A stretch of DNA of 64,000 bases from DASRDR01 sp963812945 [NCBI: uncultured Candidatus Rokubacteria bacterium]. Its GTDB lineage: Bacteria > Methylomirabilota > Methylomirabilia > Rokubacteriales. The DNA lies in contig CAWEXD010000010.1 of assembly GCA_963812945.1 (NCBI GenBank), forward strand, positions 310,001-374,000, in the 5' to 3' direction. The notes below the pieces were generated by a model, which saw only the letters and a program-made list of their open reading frames with translations, was not told the DNA's origin and did not search any database. Position numbers and translations under genes: made by a program. Shown here in pieces: positions 8,758 to 16,805 of the stretch. Numbering within the stretch: position 1 is the first letter of the stretch; each line of letters begins with the position of its first letter.

Positions 8758-10050
8758 ATGCGGCCTGCGATCGCCCCGCCCCGTATCGTGGTCGTCCTCA
8801 AGGGTTACCCGCGCGTCTCGGAGACCTTCATCGCGCACGAGCTGGCCGCGCTCGAGCGTCGCGGGCTCTCGCTTTACATCGTGTCCTTGCGCCGGCCCTA
8901 CGATGCCCTCACCCACCCGGTCCACGCGACGATCCGCGCGGAGGTGACGTACCTGCCGGAGTACCTCCACGAGGCGCCCGGGCGCGTTCTGAGGGGACAC
9001 GTCCAGGCCTTCGCGCGCGCGCCGCGCCGCTACCTCCGGGCACTCGGGCGCTGGCTCGCCGACCTCCTCCGCGACCCGACACCCAACCGGGGCCGGCGCT
9101 TCGGCCAGGCCGGCGTGCTGGCGGCGGAGCTTCCCCCGGCGGCCGCGCACATCCACGCCCACTTCCTCCACACCCCGGCCTCCGTCGCCCGCTACGCGGC
9201 GATCATGACCGGGCTCGGCGTGAGCTTCTCGGGGCACGCGAAGGACGTGTGGACCACCCCGGACTGGGAGCTCCGGGCCAAGCTCGGCGATGCGCGCTTC
9301 ACCGTGACCTGCACGGAGGCCGGACGGGCCCGCCTCGACGCGCTCCTGCCAGGGCGAGTGGAACTCGTCTATCACGGCCTCGACCGTCGGCTCTTCACGG
9401 CCCCGCCGAGCGTCGGCTCGCCACGCGACGGCAGCGATGCGGCCAACCCGGTGCGGCTCCTGGCGGTGGGCCGCTTCCAGCCGAAGAAGGGATACGCGAC
9501 CCTGCTGGAGGCCGTGGCCCGCGTCCGGCGCGCGGTCCGGCTCACCGTCGTCGGATACGGGCCGCTCGATGCGGCGCTCCGCGCCCGCGCCCAGACCCTC
9601 GGCCTCGCGGATCGGGTACTCTGGGCCGGCGCGCTCGACCAGCCCGCGGTCCGGGCGCAGTACCGGGCCAGTGATCTCCTCGTGCTCGCCTCCGAGGTCG
9701 CCCCGGATGGCGACCGGGACGGGCTGCCGAACGTCGTGGTCGAGGCGCTCTCCCAGGGACTGCCCGTGGTCGCCACGCGGGCGGCGGCGATCCCCGAGCT
9801 CGTCGTCGACGGGGTCCACGGCCGGCTTGTTCCGCCCGGGGACGGGGACGCGCTCGCGGCGGCGATCGAGGCGCTGGCCGGTGACCCGGGCCTCCGGCAT
9901 CGGATGGGCGTCGCCGGCATCGCGCACATCGCCGTGGGCTGGGATCTCGACGCCGGGGCGGACCGGATCGGCGCGCTCCTCCGCGCGACGCTGGACGCCG
10001 CCGCCCCCGCCCGGGCCCGCGCCGAGGTCGTGCCGAGCGTGCCGTCATGA
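8758..10050 (+). CDS. GT4 family glycosyltransferase (WcaL-like)
   Basis: 430 residues from ATG 8758, 23 bases after the first transferase. The N-terminal Rossmann half includes VVLKGYPRVSETFIAHELAA, typical of colanic-acid-type GT4 enzymes. The C-terminal half has LLAVGRFQPKKGYATLLEAV, the donor-binding stretch, and GLPNVVVEALSQGLPVVATR, where the E-x7-E motif lies. The fold is GT-B, with retaining chemistry expected for the family. It is predicted cytosolic or peripheral at the membrane, adding one sugar in the glycan made by this locus. The next gene overlaps it by four bases (ATGA). Confidence 0.85.
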   Translation: MRPAIAPPRIVVVLKGYPRVSETFIAHELAALERRGLSLYIVSLRRPYDALTHPVHATIRAEVTYLPEYLHEAPGRVLRGHVQAFARAPRRYLRALGRWLADLLRDPTPNRGRRFGQAGVLAAELPPAAAHIHAHFLHTPASVARYAAIMTGLGVSFSGHAKDVWTTPDWELRAKLGDARFTVTCTEAGRARLDALLPGRVELVYHGLDRRLFTAPPSVGSPRDGSDAANPVRLLAVGRFQPKKGYATLLEAVARVRRAVRLTVVGYGPLDAALRARAQTLGLADRVLWAGALDQPAVRAQYRASDLLVLASEVAPDGDRDGLPNVVVEALSQGLPVVATRAAAIPELVVDGVHGRLVPPGDGDALAAAIEALAGDPGLRHRMGVAGIAHIAVGWDLDAGADRIGALLRATLDAAAPARARAEVVPSVPS

Positions 10051-11219
10051 CCCCCGTGGCCTTCTACACGCCCGTCAAGCATCCGTATCAGACGGAGCCC
10101 TCCGGCGATCGCGAGCTGGGTCGCGTGCTGATGGCCGCGCTCCGGGGACTCGGGTGCCCGCCGCACCTGGCGAGCCGACTCCTCACCTATCGGCGCGCCT
10201 TCGACCCCACCGACGCCGCGCGGGTCGAGCGCGTCGCGGCGCTCACGTCGGCACGGCTGATCGCGCGCTACCGTCGCGCCCCGCTCGGGAAGCGGCCACG
10301 GGCCTGGATCACGTACCAGAGCTATTACCGGGCGCCCGATCTCATCGGGCCGAGCGTCGCCACCGCGCTGGAGATTCCCTACGTCCTCGTCGACACCTAC
10401 CTGTCGGGGAAGAGCCGCCGCACGCCGTTCCGCCCGTGGGTCAGCGCCGCCCGGCTCGCGGTCCGGCGCGCCGACCTCATCTTCCTCATGAGCCCGCGGG
10501 ACCGGCCCCGGGTCGCCGATTGCCGGGGACGGCGCTTCGACGCCGAGCGGATTCTCGACCTCCCGCCCGCCGTCGACCTGGCGCGTTTCGAGGCGAGCGC
10601 GGAGCGCCGGACGGCCTGTCGCGCCGCCCTGGACGAGCGCTTCGCCGAGGCCGAGGGCCCCCTGATCCTCGCCGTCGCCGCCATGCGCGAGGTGAAGAAG
10701 CTCGAGCCGTACCGGATGCTCGCCGACGCCCTCTGTCGTCTCCATACCCGGGCACCGACCCGATCCTGGCGCCTCGCCGTGGTCGGGGACGGGCCGGCCC
10801 GCTCCGAGGTCACGGGGGCGTTCTCGGTCCTGCCCCCCGGCCGCATCACGTTCCTCGGGTCGCTGGAGCCCGAAATCCTGCCCACCGTCTATTGGGGGGC
10901 TGATCTCTTCGCCTTCCCCGGGCGCTTCCATGTCGTCTATCTCCAGGCCGCCGCCGCGGGCCTCCCGGTCGTCGCGTGCGCGGGGCCGGGCCCGGATCCC
11001 ATGGTCGCCCCCGGCGGCGCGCTCTTGACCGAGCCCACGCCCAACGCCTTCGCCGACGGCATCGCCCGGCTGCTCGACGAGCCGGCCCTTCGGATGACGA
11101 TGGGCGCCACCGCCCGGCGTTTCATCGCCGCCGAGCGGACCGTCGAGGCGCTCCAGCACCGCCTGGCCGCGGGGCTCGCCATCCTGGATCTCCCGTGCGC
11201 TCGATCTACGTCGCGCTGA
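10047..11219 (+). CDS. Glycosyltransferase, GT4/GT1 type
   Basis: 390 residues, starting in an ATGA overlap with the upstream transferase, so the two are translationally coupled. The N-terminal domain is divergent (VAFYTPVKHPYQTEPSGDRE). The C-terminal half has LILAVAAMREVKKLEPYRML, VVGDGPARSEV and a GADLFAFPGRFHVVYLQAAAAGLPVV segment typical of GT-B enzymes. The catalytic-type second Glu is replaced in the stretch VYLQAAAAGLP, where GT4 enzymes usually have EAxAxGxP. So donor handling may differ, or the enzyme may be weak. Context makes it a glycan-assembly enzyme. Confidence 0.75.
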   Translation: MTPVAFYTPVKHPYQTEPSGDRELGRVLMAALRGLGCPPHLASRLLTYRRAFDPTDAARVERVAALTSARLIARYRRAPLGKRPRAWITYQSYYRAPDLIGPSVATALEIPYVLVDTYLSGKSRRTPFRPWVSAARLAVRRADLIFLMSPRDRPRVADCRGRRFDAERILDLPPAVDLARFEASAERRTACRAALDERFAEAEGPLILAVAAMREVKKLEPYRMLADALCRLHTRAPTRSWRLAVVGDGPARSEVTGAFSVLPPGRITFLGSLEPEILPTVYWGADLFAFPGRFHVVYLQAAAAGLPVVACAGPGPDPMVAPGGALLTEPTPNAFADGIARLLDEPALRMTMGATARRFIAAERTVEALQHRLAAGLAILDLPCARSTSR

Positions 11220-11791
11220 TCCGTCACGCGCCGACGGCGTGGAACGCCGAGGGGCGCGTGCTCGGCCAGGCCGACCCGCCGCTCTCGCCCGAGGGCGCCG
11301 CGCGCGCCGCGGCCTGGCGGTTGCCCGCGGACCTTCAGGCGCTGGCGTCCAGCGGACGGCTCGGCTGGGCGGCGAGCCCGCTCCGACGGACCGTCGAGAC
11401 GGCCCGGGCCCTCGGCGCGACGGCCCCCGTGACCGACCCGCGCCTCGTCGAGCAGGATTGGGGCGAGTGGACCGGGCGACCGCGGGCCGCCGTGACCAGC
11501 TCGACGCACGAGGCCGGCTGGGACGCGACACCGCCCGGGGGGGAATCCCCGGCGCGCGTCCTCGCCCGCGTGCGCACGTGGCTCGACGAGCTCGCCCCCG
11601 CCGATGGCCCCGACACCTGGGCGCTCGTGACCCACATGGGCGTGATCCGGGCCGTGGTGGCGGCCGCGATGCGCTGGGACCTCCACGAGCCCGCCCCGGT
11701 GCAGCTCCTGCCCGAGCGGCTCCACCGCGTGCGCCGCCGGGGCGATGGGCTGCTCCAGCTCGTCGGCCTCAACGAGCCGCTCCTGCCGTGA
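11195..11791 (+). CDS. Histidine phosphatase family protein
   Basis: 198 residues from GTG 11195, overlapping the preceding transferase by 25 bases. Phosphoglycerate-mutase-like fold: LIRHAPTAWNAEGR carries the RH motif with the nucleophilic His, ASPLRRTVETA the second Arg, EQDWGEWTGR the acidic helix, and LVTHMGVIRAVV the second catalytic His, so the active site looks complete. Relatives dephosphorylate sugar phosphates or cobalamin intermediates. Within a glycosyltransferase run a sugar- or lipid-phosphate substrate is the natural inference, but is not shown. Its stop overlaps the next start (GTGA). Confidence 0.85.
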   Translation: MRSIYVALIRHAPTAWNAEGRVLGQADPPLSPEGAARAAAWRLPADLQALASSGRLGWAASPLRRTVETARALGATAPVTDPRLVEQDWGEWTGRPRAAVTSSTHEAGWDATPPGGESPARVLARVRTWLDELAPADGPDTWALVTHMGVIRAVVAAAMRWDLHEPAPVQLLPERLHRVRRRGDGLLQLVGLNEPLLP

Positions 11792-13017
11792 ATCTCAATC
11801 GCGGCCCGATCCTCTTCTACTGCCAGCATCTCCTCGGCCTCGGCCATCTCGAGCGGGCGGCCCGGCTCGCCCGCGCCTTGCGCCGAGCGGGCGAGCCCGT
11901 CGTCTTCGTGCAAGGCGGGCGCGCCGTGCCGGGGCTCGACCTGGGAGGCGCCGAGGTGGTGCCGCTGCCGCCCCTGGTGGCGGCGAACGAGGCGGCCAGC
12001 GCGCTCGCCACGGCCGACGGCCGCCGGCCGACGCCGGCCGAGCTCGCGGATCGCCGGGACCGGCTCCTGACGTGCCTCCGCCAGCACGACCCGAGCGTCG
12101 TGCTCCTCGAGCTCTTCCCGTTCGGCCGGCACGGCCTCACGTTCGAGCTCGGCCCGCTGCTCCTGGCGGTGGCCGACGACCGCGGGCGGCGCGGCGCCGC
12201 CGCGCCGCGCGTGGCCGTGAGTCTCCGCGACGTGCTCGTGAGCAAGCCGAACCAGGCCTGGGCCGAGCTCGCGTCGGTCGCGGTCGCCCGCCAGTGGACC
12301 GACCGCGTCCTCGTCCACGGGAGTCCTGATGTGATCCCCCTCGACCGGACGCTCTCCCTGGCCGACCAGCTCGGGGACCGACTCGTCTACACGGGCTATC
12401 TCGGGCCCGACGCGCCGGCGCCGGCCGGGCCGCCGCACGGCGAGGTCGTCGTCTCGGCGGGCGGCGGGCAGGTCGGCGGCCCGCTCTTCCGCGTGGCGCT
12501 CGCCGCGTGGCCCCTGACGACGACGGCCAGAGAGCGGCCGTGGCGGCTCGTGACGGGGCCCTATCTCCCCGAGGCCATCCGCGCGGAGCTTGCGCAGGCC
12601 GCCCGCGGGCTGACGACCCGCGACGGCCGACCGGCTGTCCTGGTCGAGGGAAATCGCCCCGACCTCGGCACGCATCTCGGGGGCGCCGCGCTCTCCGTCA
12701 GCCAGGCGGGCTACAACACCGTACTCGAGCTCGTCGCCCACCGGGTCCGGGCCGTGGTCGTTCCGTACGAGGGGAGCGGCGACGAGCAGCCGCTCCGCGC
12801 GGCGCTCCTCGCGGAGCGGGGTCTCTTCGAGGTCGTCCCCGAGGCGGAGCTCACGCCGGCCCGCCTCGCGGCGGCGATGGACGCGGCGCTCGCTCGACCG
12901 GGGTTCCCGGCCCCGGTCCGCCTCGATCTGGGCGGGGCGGCTCGGTCCGTCGAGATCCTGGCCGAGCTGGCGCGCGGCGTGCGCGCCGCGCGGGCTCAGG
13001 ACCCGCGATGCTCGTAG
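11788..13017 (+). CDS. Second MurG-like glycosyltransferase (COG4671-type)
   Basis: 409 residues. Start GTG 11788 overlaps the phosphatase stop. The N-terminal FYCQHLLGLGHLERAARLA repeats the G-H-x-x-R theme of the first gene in the run. The C-terminal half has VVSAGGGQVGGPLF and ALSVSQAGYNTVLELVAHRV with the donor-binding AGYNT segment, then VVVPYEGSGDEQ. It is a distant paralogue of the enzyme at 7412-8734. Having two MurG-like and two GT4 enzymes suggests a tetra- or longer saccharide. Its 3' end overlaps the convergent methyltransferase gene by 22 bases. Confidence 0.82.
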   Translation: MNLNRGPILFYCQHLLGLGHLERAARLARALRRAGEPVVFVQGGRAVPGLDLGGAEVVPLPPLVAANEAASALATADGRRPTPAELADRRDRLLTCLRQHDPSVVLLELFPFGRHGLTFELGPLLLAVADDRGRRGAAAPRVAVSLRDVLVSKPNQAWAELASVAVARQWTDRVLVHGSPDVIPLDRTLSLADQLGDRLVYTGYLGPDAPAPAGPPHGEVVVSAGGGQVGGPLFRVALAAWPLTTTARERPWRLVTGPYLPEAIRAELAQAARGLTTRDGRPAVLVEGNRPDLGTHLGGAALSVSQAGYNTVLELVAHRVRAVVVPYEGSGDEQPLRAALLAERGLFEVVPEAELTPARLAAAMDAALARPGFPAPVRLDLGGAARSVEILAELARGVRAARAQDPRCS

Positions 13018-13505
13018 CGGAAGAAGCGGTGGGCGTGGCCGACCCCGTCGGCGGCGGAGACCGGGACCAGGCCCCACGCGGGGTCGAGCGGCACCGCGCG
13101 ATCGCTCAGGACCCAGGCCCCCGGGAGGAGCCAGCCGCGCGTCCGGTCCACGACCAGGTGATGGAGCGGTGCCTCCGGCCCGTCGCCCCAGGCGAGGTCG
13201 AGATGAGCCAGGATCACGCGGCCCTGGAAGCGCGCCTGGACGGCCGGATCCGCCAGCACCGTCGTGAGGTCGCCGACGAGGACGCGCTCCGGCGGCGGGC
13301 CCCCGGGCGAGTAGGTCGCGAGCTCGCGGTCGAAGCAGTAGATCTCGCGGCCGGGGAAGCGCGCCGCCAGGTGCGAGTACGATCGGCCGCGGCCGAGGCC
13401 GAACTCGACGATCCAGCCCGCACGCCCGGCCAGGTGTCGGGCCGCGAGGTCGATGCTGTCGCGCTGGGCGATCTTCTGCTCGATGTGAAAGTCGAGCCGG
13501 CTCAT
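12996..13505 (-). CDS. Class I SAM-dependent methyltransferase, small
   Basis: 169 residues. ATG 13505 has a GGAGG site seven bases upstream, which favours it over ATG 13523. Motif I reads IVEFGLGRGRSYSHLA with acidic motif II FDRE; AHLDLAWGDG probably forms motif IV. The protein is shorter than most class I enzymes, lacking a C-terminal extension. It is the only minus-strand gene within the glycan locus and its end overlaps the transferase gene. A sugar or small-molecule O-methyltransferase role is plausible. The substrate cannot be named. Confidence 0.7.
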   Translation of the reverse strand: MSRLDFHIEQKIAQRDSIDLAARHLAGRAGWIVEFGLGRGRSYSHLAARFPGREIYCFDRELATYSPGGPPPERVLVGDLTTVLADPAVQARFQGRVILAHLDLAWGDGPEAPLHHLVVDRTRGWLLPGAWVLSDRAVPLDPAWGLVPVSAADGVGHAHRFFRYEHRGS

Positions 13506-13570
13506 GACGGGTCCTCCGAGCATACCCGCCACGTGGTCCGGACGCCACGCGGCGCCGATCCGGGCCCCCC

Positions 13571-14371
13571 GTGACGGGCGCGTGGGACGCCGCCGCCTGG
13601 CAACGCCTCTCGACGGAGCTCGAGCGCTGGCCCCGCAGCACCGCGACGTGCTGGTGGCGGGACGACGACGCGGGCGCCGCCAGCGCCGCCTTCGACCGCC
13701 TTCTCGCCCTGGCGGCGGCGCACTCGACGCCGCTCGCCCTCGCCGTGGTCCCGGCATGGCTCGACGAGACCGTGGCCGCCCAGATCCGCGTGGCGCCGGC
13801 GGGCGTCCACGTGCTCCAGCACGGATACGCGCACCGGAACCACGAGCCCCCGGCCGCCGCCGGCACGCGTGGGCGTCCGGCCGAGTTTGGCGCAGCGCGC
13901 CCCGTCGATGCGGCCCTCGCCGATCTCGCCACCGGCCGGGCTCGGCTGGCCGCCCTGGTCTCGACGCGACTGCGCGCGGCCCTCGTGCCCCCGTGGAATC
14001 GGATCGCTCCCGCGATCCAGGCGGCGCTGCCCGGCACCGGCTACCGGGTCCTGTCGACCTTCGGGCCCCGGTCGTCAGCGCGGGCGGGCGCCGGCCTCCG
14101 GGCGCTCAACTGCCACGTCGACCCGATCCAGTGGCGCGCGGGCCGGCAATTCGGCGGGGCGGCGTCGACGCTGGATCAGCTCACCGCGCACCTCGCCGCC
14201 CGGCGGGCGAAGTCGGTCGACCCCGCCGAGCCCACGGGGCTGCTCACGCATCACCGCGACCTGTCCCCACCGGCGTGGGCGTGCGTCGACGAGCTCCTCG
14301 GCCGCATCCGCGCCCACCCGGCGGTGGCCTTCCCGGCGCTCGGGCCGCTCCTGGACGGCGGCGACCATTAG
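13571..14371 (+). CDS. Polysaccharide deacetylase family protein
   Basis: 266 residues from GTG 13571. It opens with the CWWRDDDAG motif, supplying the catalytic Asp and the metal Asp of a NodB-like subgroup. HVLQHGYAHRNHEPP follows near residue 80-94 with the metal-binding H-x(3-5)-H. Later come ALVPPWNRI and GLLTHHRDLS, both typical of this subgroup. It probably removes N-acetyl groups from the glycan made by the neighbouring transferases. The last 52 bp before its divergent tail are repeated (46 of 52 identical) at 16828-16879, beyond the integron island. Confidence 0.83.
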   Translation: MTGAWDAAAWQRLSTELERWPRSTATCWWRDDDAGAASAAFDRLLALAAAHSTPLALAVVPAWLDETVAAQIRVAPAGVHVLQHGYAHRNHEPPAAAGTRGRPAEFGAARPVDAALADLATGRARLAALVSTRLRAALVPPWNRIAPAIQAALPGTGYRVLSTFGPRSSARAGAGLRALNCHVDPIQWRAGRQFGGAASTLDQLTAHLAARRAKSVDPAEPTGLLTHHRDLSPPAWACVDELLGRIRAHPAVAFPALGPLLDGGDH

Positions 14372-14414
14372 CCAACCTTGACGCCCCGTCGAGAACGTGC
14401 TTTGTTCAGCCTGA

Positions 14415-14505
14415 AACCACCACGCAGGAGCTTGCTGGGACACCGGGACATGGCCACCGGGCCACCGTCCAGGATATGGGTGTAGTTCATCGTTGTGCTC
14501 AGGCG
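14415..14505 (-). pseudogene. Tyrosine-recombinase (integron-integrase-like) C-terminal remnant, scrambled
   Basis: On the minus strand about 14500-14455 reads STTMNYTHILDGGP. This matches the end of XerC/IntI-type recombinases, where the Tyr of xYTH is the nucleophile. On the plus strand the adjoining 14424-14457 reads QEL (one extra base) LGHRDMAT, the block that normally comes just before it. So the two halves lie in opposite orientation around a GGCCACC direct repeat, as after a micro-inversion, with a frameshift as well. Nothing else of the gene is recognisable. With the attC sites downstream it is best read as a dead integron integrase. Confidence 0.55.
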
Positions 14506-14753
14506 GAGTCCGGCGGACCCAATATGCTCCTCACGTACCTCGCCCGCCGCTTCCGCAGTAATGTGCGCCAAGATACGCAGCGGGCCCGCTCCGCGTCTCT
14601 TGGCTCGGCAACGTTCCGTCAATCCGGTGCAACGTCGCGGAGTGAAAGCACCGGAGGTCAGTATGGGGAACTGGCGGAACGTCGAGAGAGGCCGCGTGGA
14701 CTCGCAGCGTTTGCTGTCATACGCGGACCTGCGTATCCTGGGGCCGAATTCGA

Positions 14754-14760
14754 GTTGGGC
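14754..14760 (+). other. Candidate cassette boundary (attI or attC core, GTTGGGC)
   Basis: The seven bases GTTGGGC fit the integron core GTTRRRY and equal the R' core of attC1 at 15831-15837. They sit nine bases before a GGAGG-type site for the binding-protein gene, where a cassette insertion point would be expected. No complete attC hairpin precedes them, so this could be an attI-type point or chance. Confidence 0.4.
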
Positions 14761-14781
14761 AGGCAGGAGGTGACAACGACG

Positions 14782-15759
14782 ATGGCGATGCGGTTCGCCG
14801 CTGCCAAGCTGGTCGCCGCCCTCATCCTTGTCATGTTCGCCGCAGCGCTCGCCGCGGAGGCGCAGCCGCCGGGGAGGGTCCCGCGGATCGATGTCCTGAC
14901 CGTACTCCCCTTGTCGTCCATCACGTTCCCGCGGCAGTTTCCCGAAGCCCTCCGCGATCTTGGCTACATCGAAAAGCAGAACATCATCCTGGACTGGCGC
15001 TCGGCCGATGGGAAGCCCGATCGCTTGGCCGACCTGGCGGCCGAACTGGTTCGCGTCAAGGTGGATGTGATAGTCGCCATCACGAATCTGGACATCCTCG
15101 CGGCGAAGCGGGCGACGACCACGATCCCCATCATCATGGGGGCAGGCGCCGACGCCGTCGCCACCGGACTTGTGGCCAGCCTGGCTCGGCCCGGGGGCAA
15201 CATCACCGGCAGAGTGTACAGCTCAGAGACAGTGGCCAAGCAGCTCGAGGTGTTCAAAGAAACCGTTCCCACGCTCACCCGCGTCGCGTACTTGCGTGGG
15301 GAGAGGTGGCAGCCAGGAAGCATGGAAGGGCTTCCGGCGGGCGCCAAGGCGCTGGGGCTCGCGCTGCACGACGTCCCGTTGCCGAGAGACGACGTGGCGC
15401 GCGCCCTGGAAAAGGTCCGCCGCTGGGGGCCCGACGGGCTCTATGTGAGTCCGACCTTCCCTGCCGGTCATTGGGACGCAATTCTGAAGTTCGCGGTGCA
15501 GCACCGGCTCCCCACGATGTCTGCGACTCGCGGTTTGGTGGAAGCCGGCGGCCTGATGGTGTACCAGCCAAGCCACGTAGAGTCCGCCCAGCGAATCGTC
15601 TACTACGTCGACCGAATCCTGAAGGGGGCCAGGCCCGCCGATCTCCCGGTCGAGCAGCCGCAGAGGTACGATCTGGTCATCAATCAGAAAACGGCCAAGC
15701 AGATCGGGCTCACGATCCCCCAGTCGATCCTGCTGCGGGCGGATGCGCTGATTGAGTAA
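14782..15759 (+). CDS. ABC transporter substrate-binding protein, ABC_sub_bind type, in integron cassette 1
   Basis: 325 residues from ATG 14782, with GGAGG 11 bases upstream (GTG 14770 and ATG 14788 are alternatives). A signal peptide ends near ALAAEAQ. The mature part has the family order: RIDVLTVLPLSS, a DLGYIEKQNI..DWRSADG segment, then ATTTIPIIMGAGADAVATG and LARPGGNITG, and near the end DLVINQKTAKQIGLTIP. These are hallmarks of the ABC_sub_bind (TrpX-like) family. No permease or ATPase is adjacent. It is followed 15 bases later by an attC site and preceded by a core-like GTTGGGC, so it appears to be the payload of a 1077-bp cassette. Ligand unknown. Confidence 0.85.
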   Translation: MAMRFAAAKLVAALILVMFAAALAAEAQPPGRVPRIDVLTVLPLSSITFPRQFPEALRDLGYIEKQNIILDWRSADGKPDRLADLAAELVRVKVDVIVAITNLDILAAKRATTTIPIIMGAGADAVATGLVASLARPGGNITGRVYSSETVAKQLEVFKETVPTLTRVAYLRGERWQPGSMEGLPAGAKALGLALHDVPLPRDDVARALEKVRRWGPDGLYVSPTFPAGHWDAILKFAVQHRLPTMSATRGLVEAGGLMVYQPSHVESAQRIVYYVDRILKGARPADLPVEQPQRYDLVINQKTAKQIGLTIPQSILLRADALIE

Positions 15760-15774
15760 GAGTCTCGAAGAGCT

Positions 15775-15837
15775 GCCCAACTCAGCGTTAAAGTCGGACG
15801 GCGCGCAAGCGCGCCGCCGCTTAACGCAGCGTTGGGC
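15775..15837 (+). repeat. Integron attC site 1
   Basis: 63 bp. The outer boxes GCCCAAC (15775-15781) and GTTGGGC (15831-15837) are perfectly complementary and fit RYYYAAC / GTTRRRY. The inner boxes GCGTTAA (15785-15791) and TTAACGC (15821-15827) are also complementary. The outer and inner boxes are separated by three bases on each side, and an extra unpaired base lies beside the left inner box. The centre is a GGCGCGC/GCGCGCC stem. It is oriented with the R' core next to the following cassette gene. Confidence 0.85.
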
Positions 15838-15846
15838 GGCAAAGTA

Positions 15847-16308
15847 ATGACCGAGAACCTCAAGATCCGCTCGGCCAATCCCACGGACGCGGATGAGCTC
15901 CTTGCGATACGACGAGACGCCATTATGGCTCTTGCCGAGGAGGACGGCCGCGTAGCGGCCGAGCGATGGGCAAGTGCAGCACATCCCGACCGTGCGGCCA
16001 AGGCGATTGCTACCAACAGTGTTTGGGTCACAGAGTGTGGTTCGAAGGTCGTTGGCTGGGTTGAGGTCAGCGGCGCGACGATCGAAAGCTTGTATGTCAG
16101 CTCCGCTGCCGCGCGCCGAGGAGTCGGCTCGTCGCTCTTGGCGCACGCCGAACGGCAGATCCGCGATGCCGGTGCTTCTGTCGCCTACCTGGACGCAAGC
16201 CCAAATGCCGAAGCATTCTATGCGCGTCGCGGTTACAGACGGGTCGGAGAGGTCAAGGCGAACAATTCAATTCCCATGAGCAAACGGCTCGATCTGAGCG
16301 CCGTCTAA
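15847..16308 (+). CDS. GNAT acetyltransferase, integron cassette 2
   Basis: 153 residues from ATG 15847, ten bases after the attC1 core. GNAT fold: IRSANPTDADELLAIRRDA at the N-terminus, then IESLYVSSAAARRGVGSSLL, the acetyl-CoA pyrophosphate-binding R-x-x-G-x-G loop. The end is VAYLDASPNAEAFYARRGYR, the usual FYxRxGF motif. The acceptor is unknown; it could be an antibiotic, amine or toxin. Base composition is visibly less G+C-rich than the flanking genes. The stop codon lies inside the first box of attC2, a layout usual for cassettes. The full cassette is 529 bp. Confidence 0.88.
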   Translation: MTENLKIRSANPTDADELLAIRRDAIMALAEEDGRVAAERWASAAHPDRAAKAIATNSVWVTECGSKVVGWVEVSGATIESLYVSSAAARRGVGSSLLAHAERQIRDAGASVAYLDASPNAEAFYARRGYRRVGEVKANNSIPMSKRLDLSAV

Positions 16309-16366
16309 CAAACCGCTGCAGCCGACGCGGCAAACGGCGCCGCGCGGCTGAGCGCCCGCGTTAGGC
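16303..16366 (+). repeat. Integron attC site 2
   Basis: 64 bp. Outer boxes GTCTAAC (16303-16309) and GTTAGGC (16360-16366) fit RYYYAAC / GTTRRRY and pair at six of seven positions. Inner arms CGCTGCAGCCG and CGGCTGAGCG pair perfectly except for one extra G in the left arm. That bulge is the extrahelical base that sets strand choice in attC folding. This is the clearest of the three sites. Confidence 0.9.
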
Positions 16367-16373
16367 ATGCCCG

Positions 16374-16805
16374 ATGAGTTTGGCTGCGCGAACTACAAGC
16401 ATTCTGGCAATTGTTACCAATGCCATCGTCCTCTTTCCAACCGCGGCCATCGCTCTCGGGTACTTTCGGCGGCAAGGTCTGGAGTGGACTCATGTTCTGG
16501 CGCTCCTACCGCCGGCTGCGGCAATCGCGGCAGTTCTGCTCGTGTCCCGAACGCATCCCCGGAGCATAGGACGAGGTGCAGCAATCGGTCTGGCATCGGC
16601 GGCTACGCTATACGTCTCTCTTTCGGCGATCTACATCTTTGGGCAGCACAGATTGATCTCCCAGGACGGAACGGCATTCTGGGCGCTGGTGATCGTACCG
16701 GCTGCTTGGGTGTGGCCTCCCGTCCTCCTCGTGGGCACCGCGCTCGGCGCCTTTGCACAGCTGCTAGCTCTGCGCGTTAGGAGACGGGGAGGCGGAGATG
16801 CCTAA
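16374..16805 (+). CDS. Small integral membrane protein of unknown function, integron cassette 3
   Basis: 143 residues from ATG 16374, eight bases after the attC2 core. Four hydrophobic segments are visible: about 9-30, 41-58, 69-92 and 103-133. The C-terminus is basic (LRVRRRGGG), suggesting a cytoplasmic end. I recognise no family. Like many cassette products it may be a niche or defence trait. Its stop codon TAA falls within GCCTAAC (16800-16806), the first box of a third attC. Base composition is lower in G+C than the chromosome around it. Confidence 0.75.
   Translation: MSLAARTTSILAIVTNAIVLFPTAAIALGYFRRQGLEWTHVLALLPPAAAIAAVLLVSRTHPRSIGRGAAIGLASAATLYVSLSAIYIFGQHRLISQDGTAFWALVIVPAAWVWPPVLLVGTALGAFAQLLALRVRRRGGGDA

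Noticed and set aside
14368-14622. 84-codon minus-strand frame taken as an intact small protein.
   Set aside because: Only its STTMNYTHILDGGP block is meaningful and belongs to a broken recombinase. The rest is antisense or noise.
16775-16782. GCGTTAGG near the end of the cassette-3 gene as a possible attC core.
   Set aside because: It reads GTTAGGA, with A where the GTTRRRY core needs a pyrimidine. It lies within the coding sequence and has no partner box upstream.
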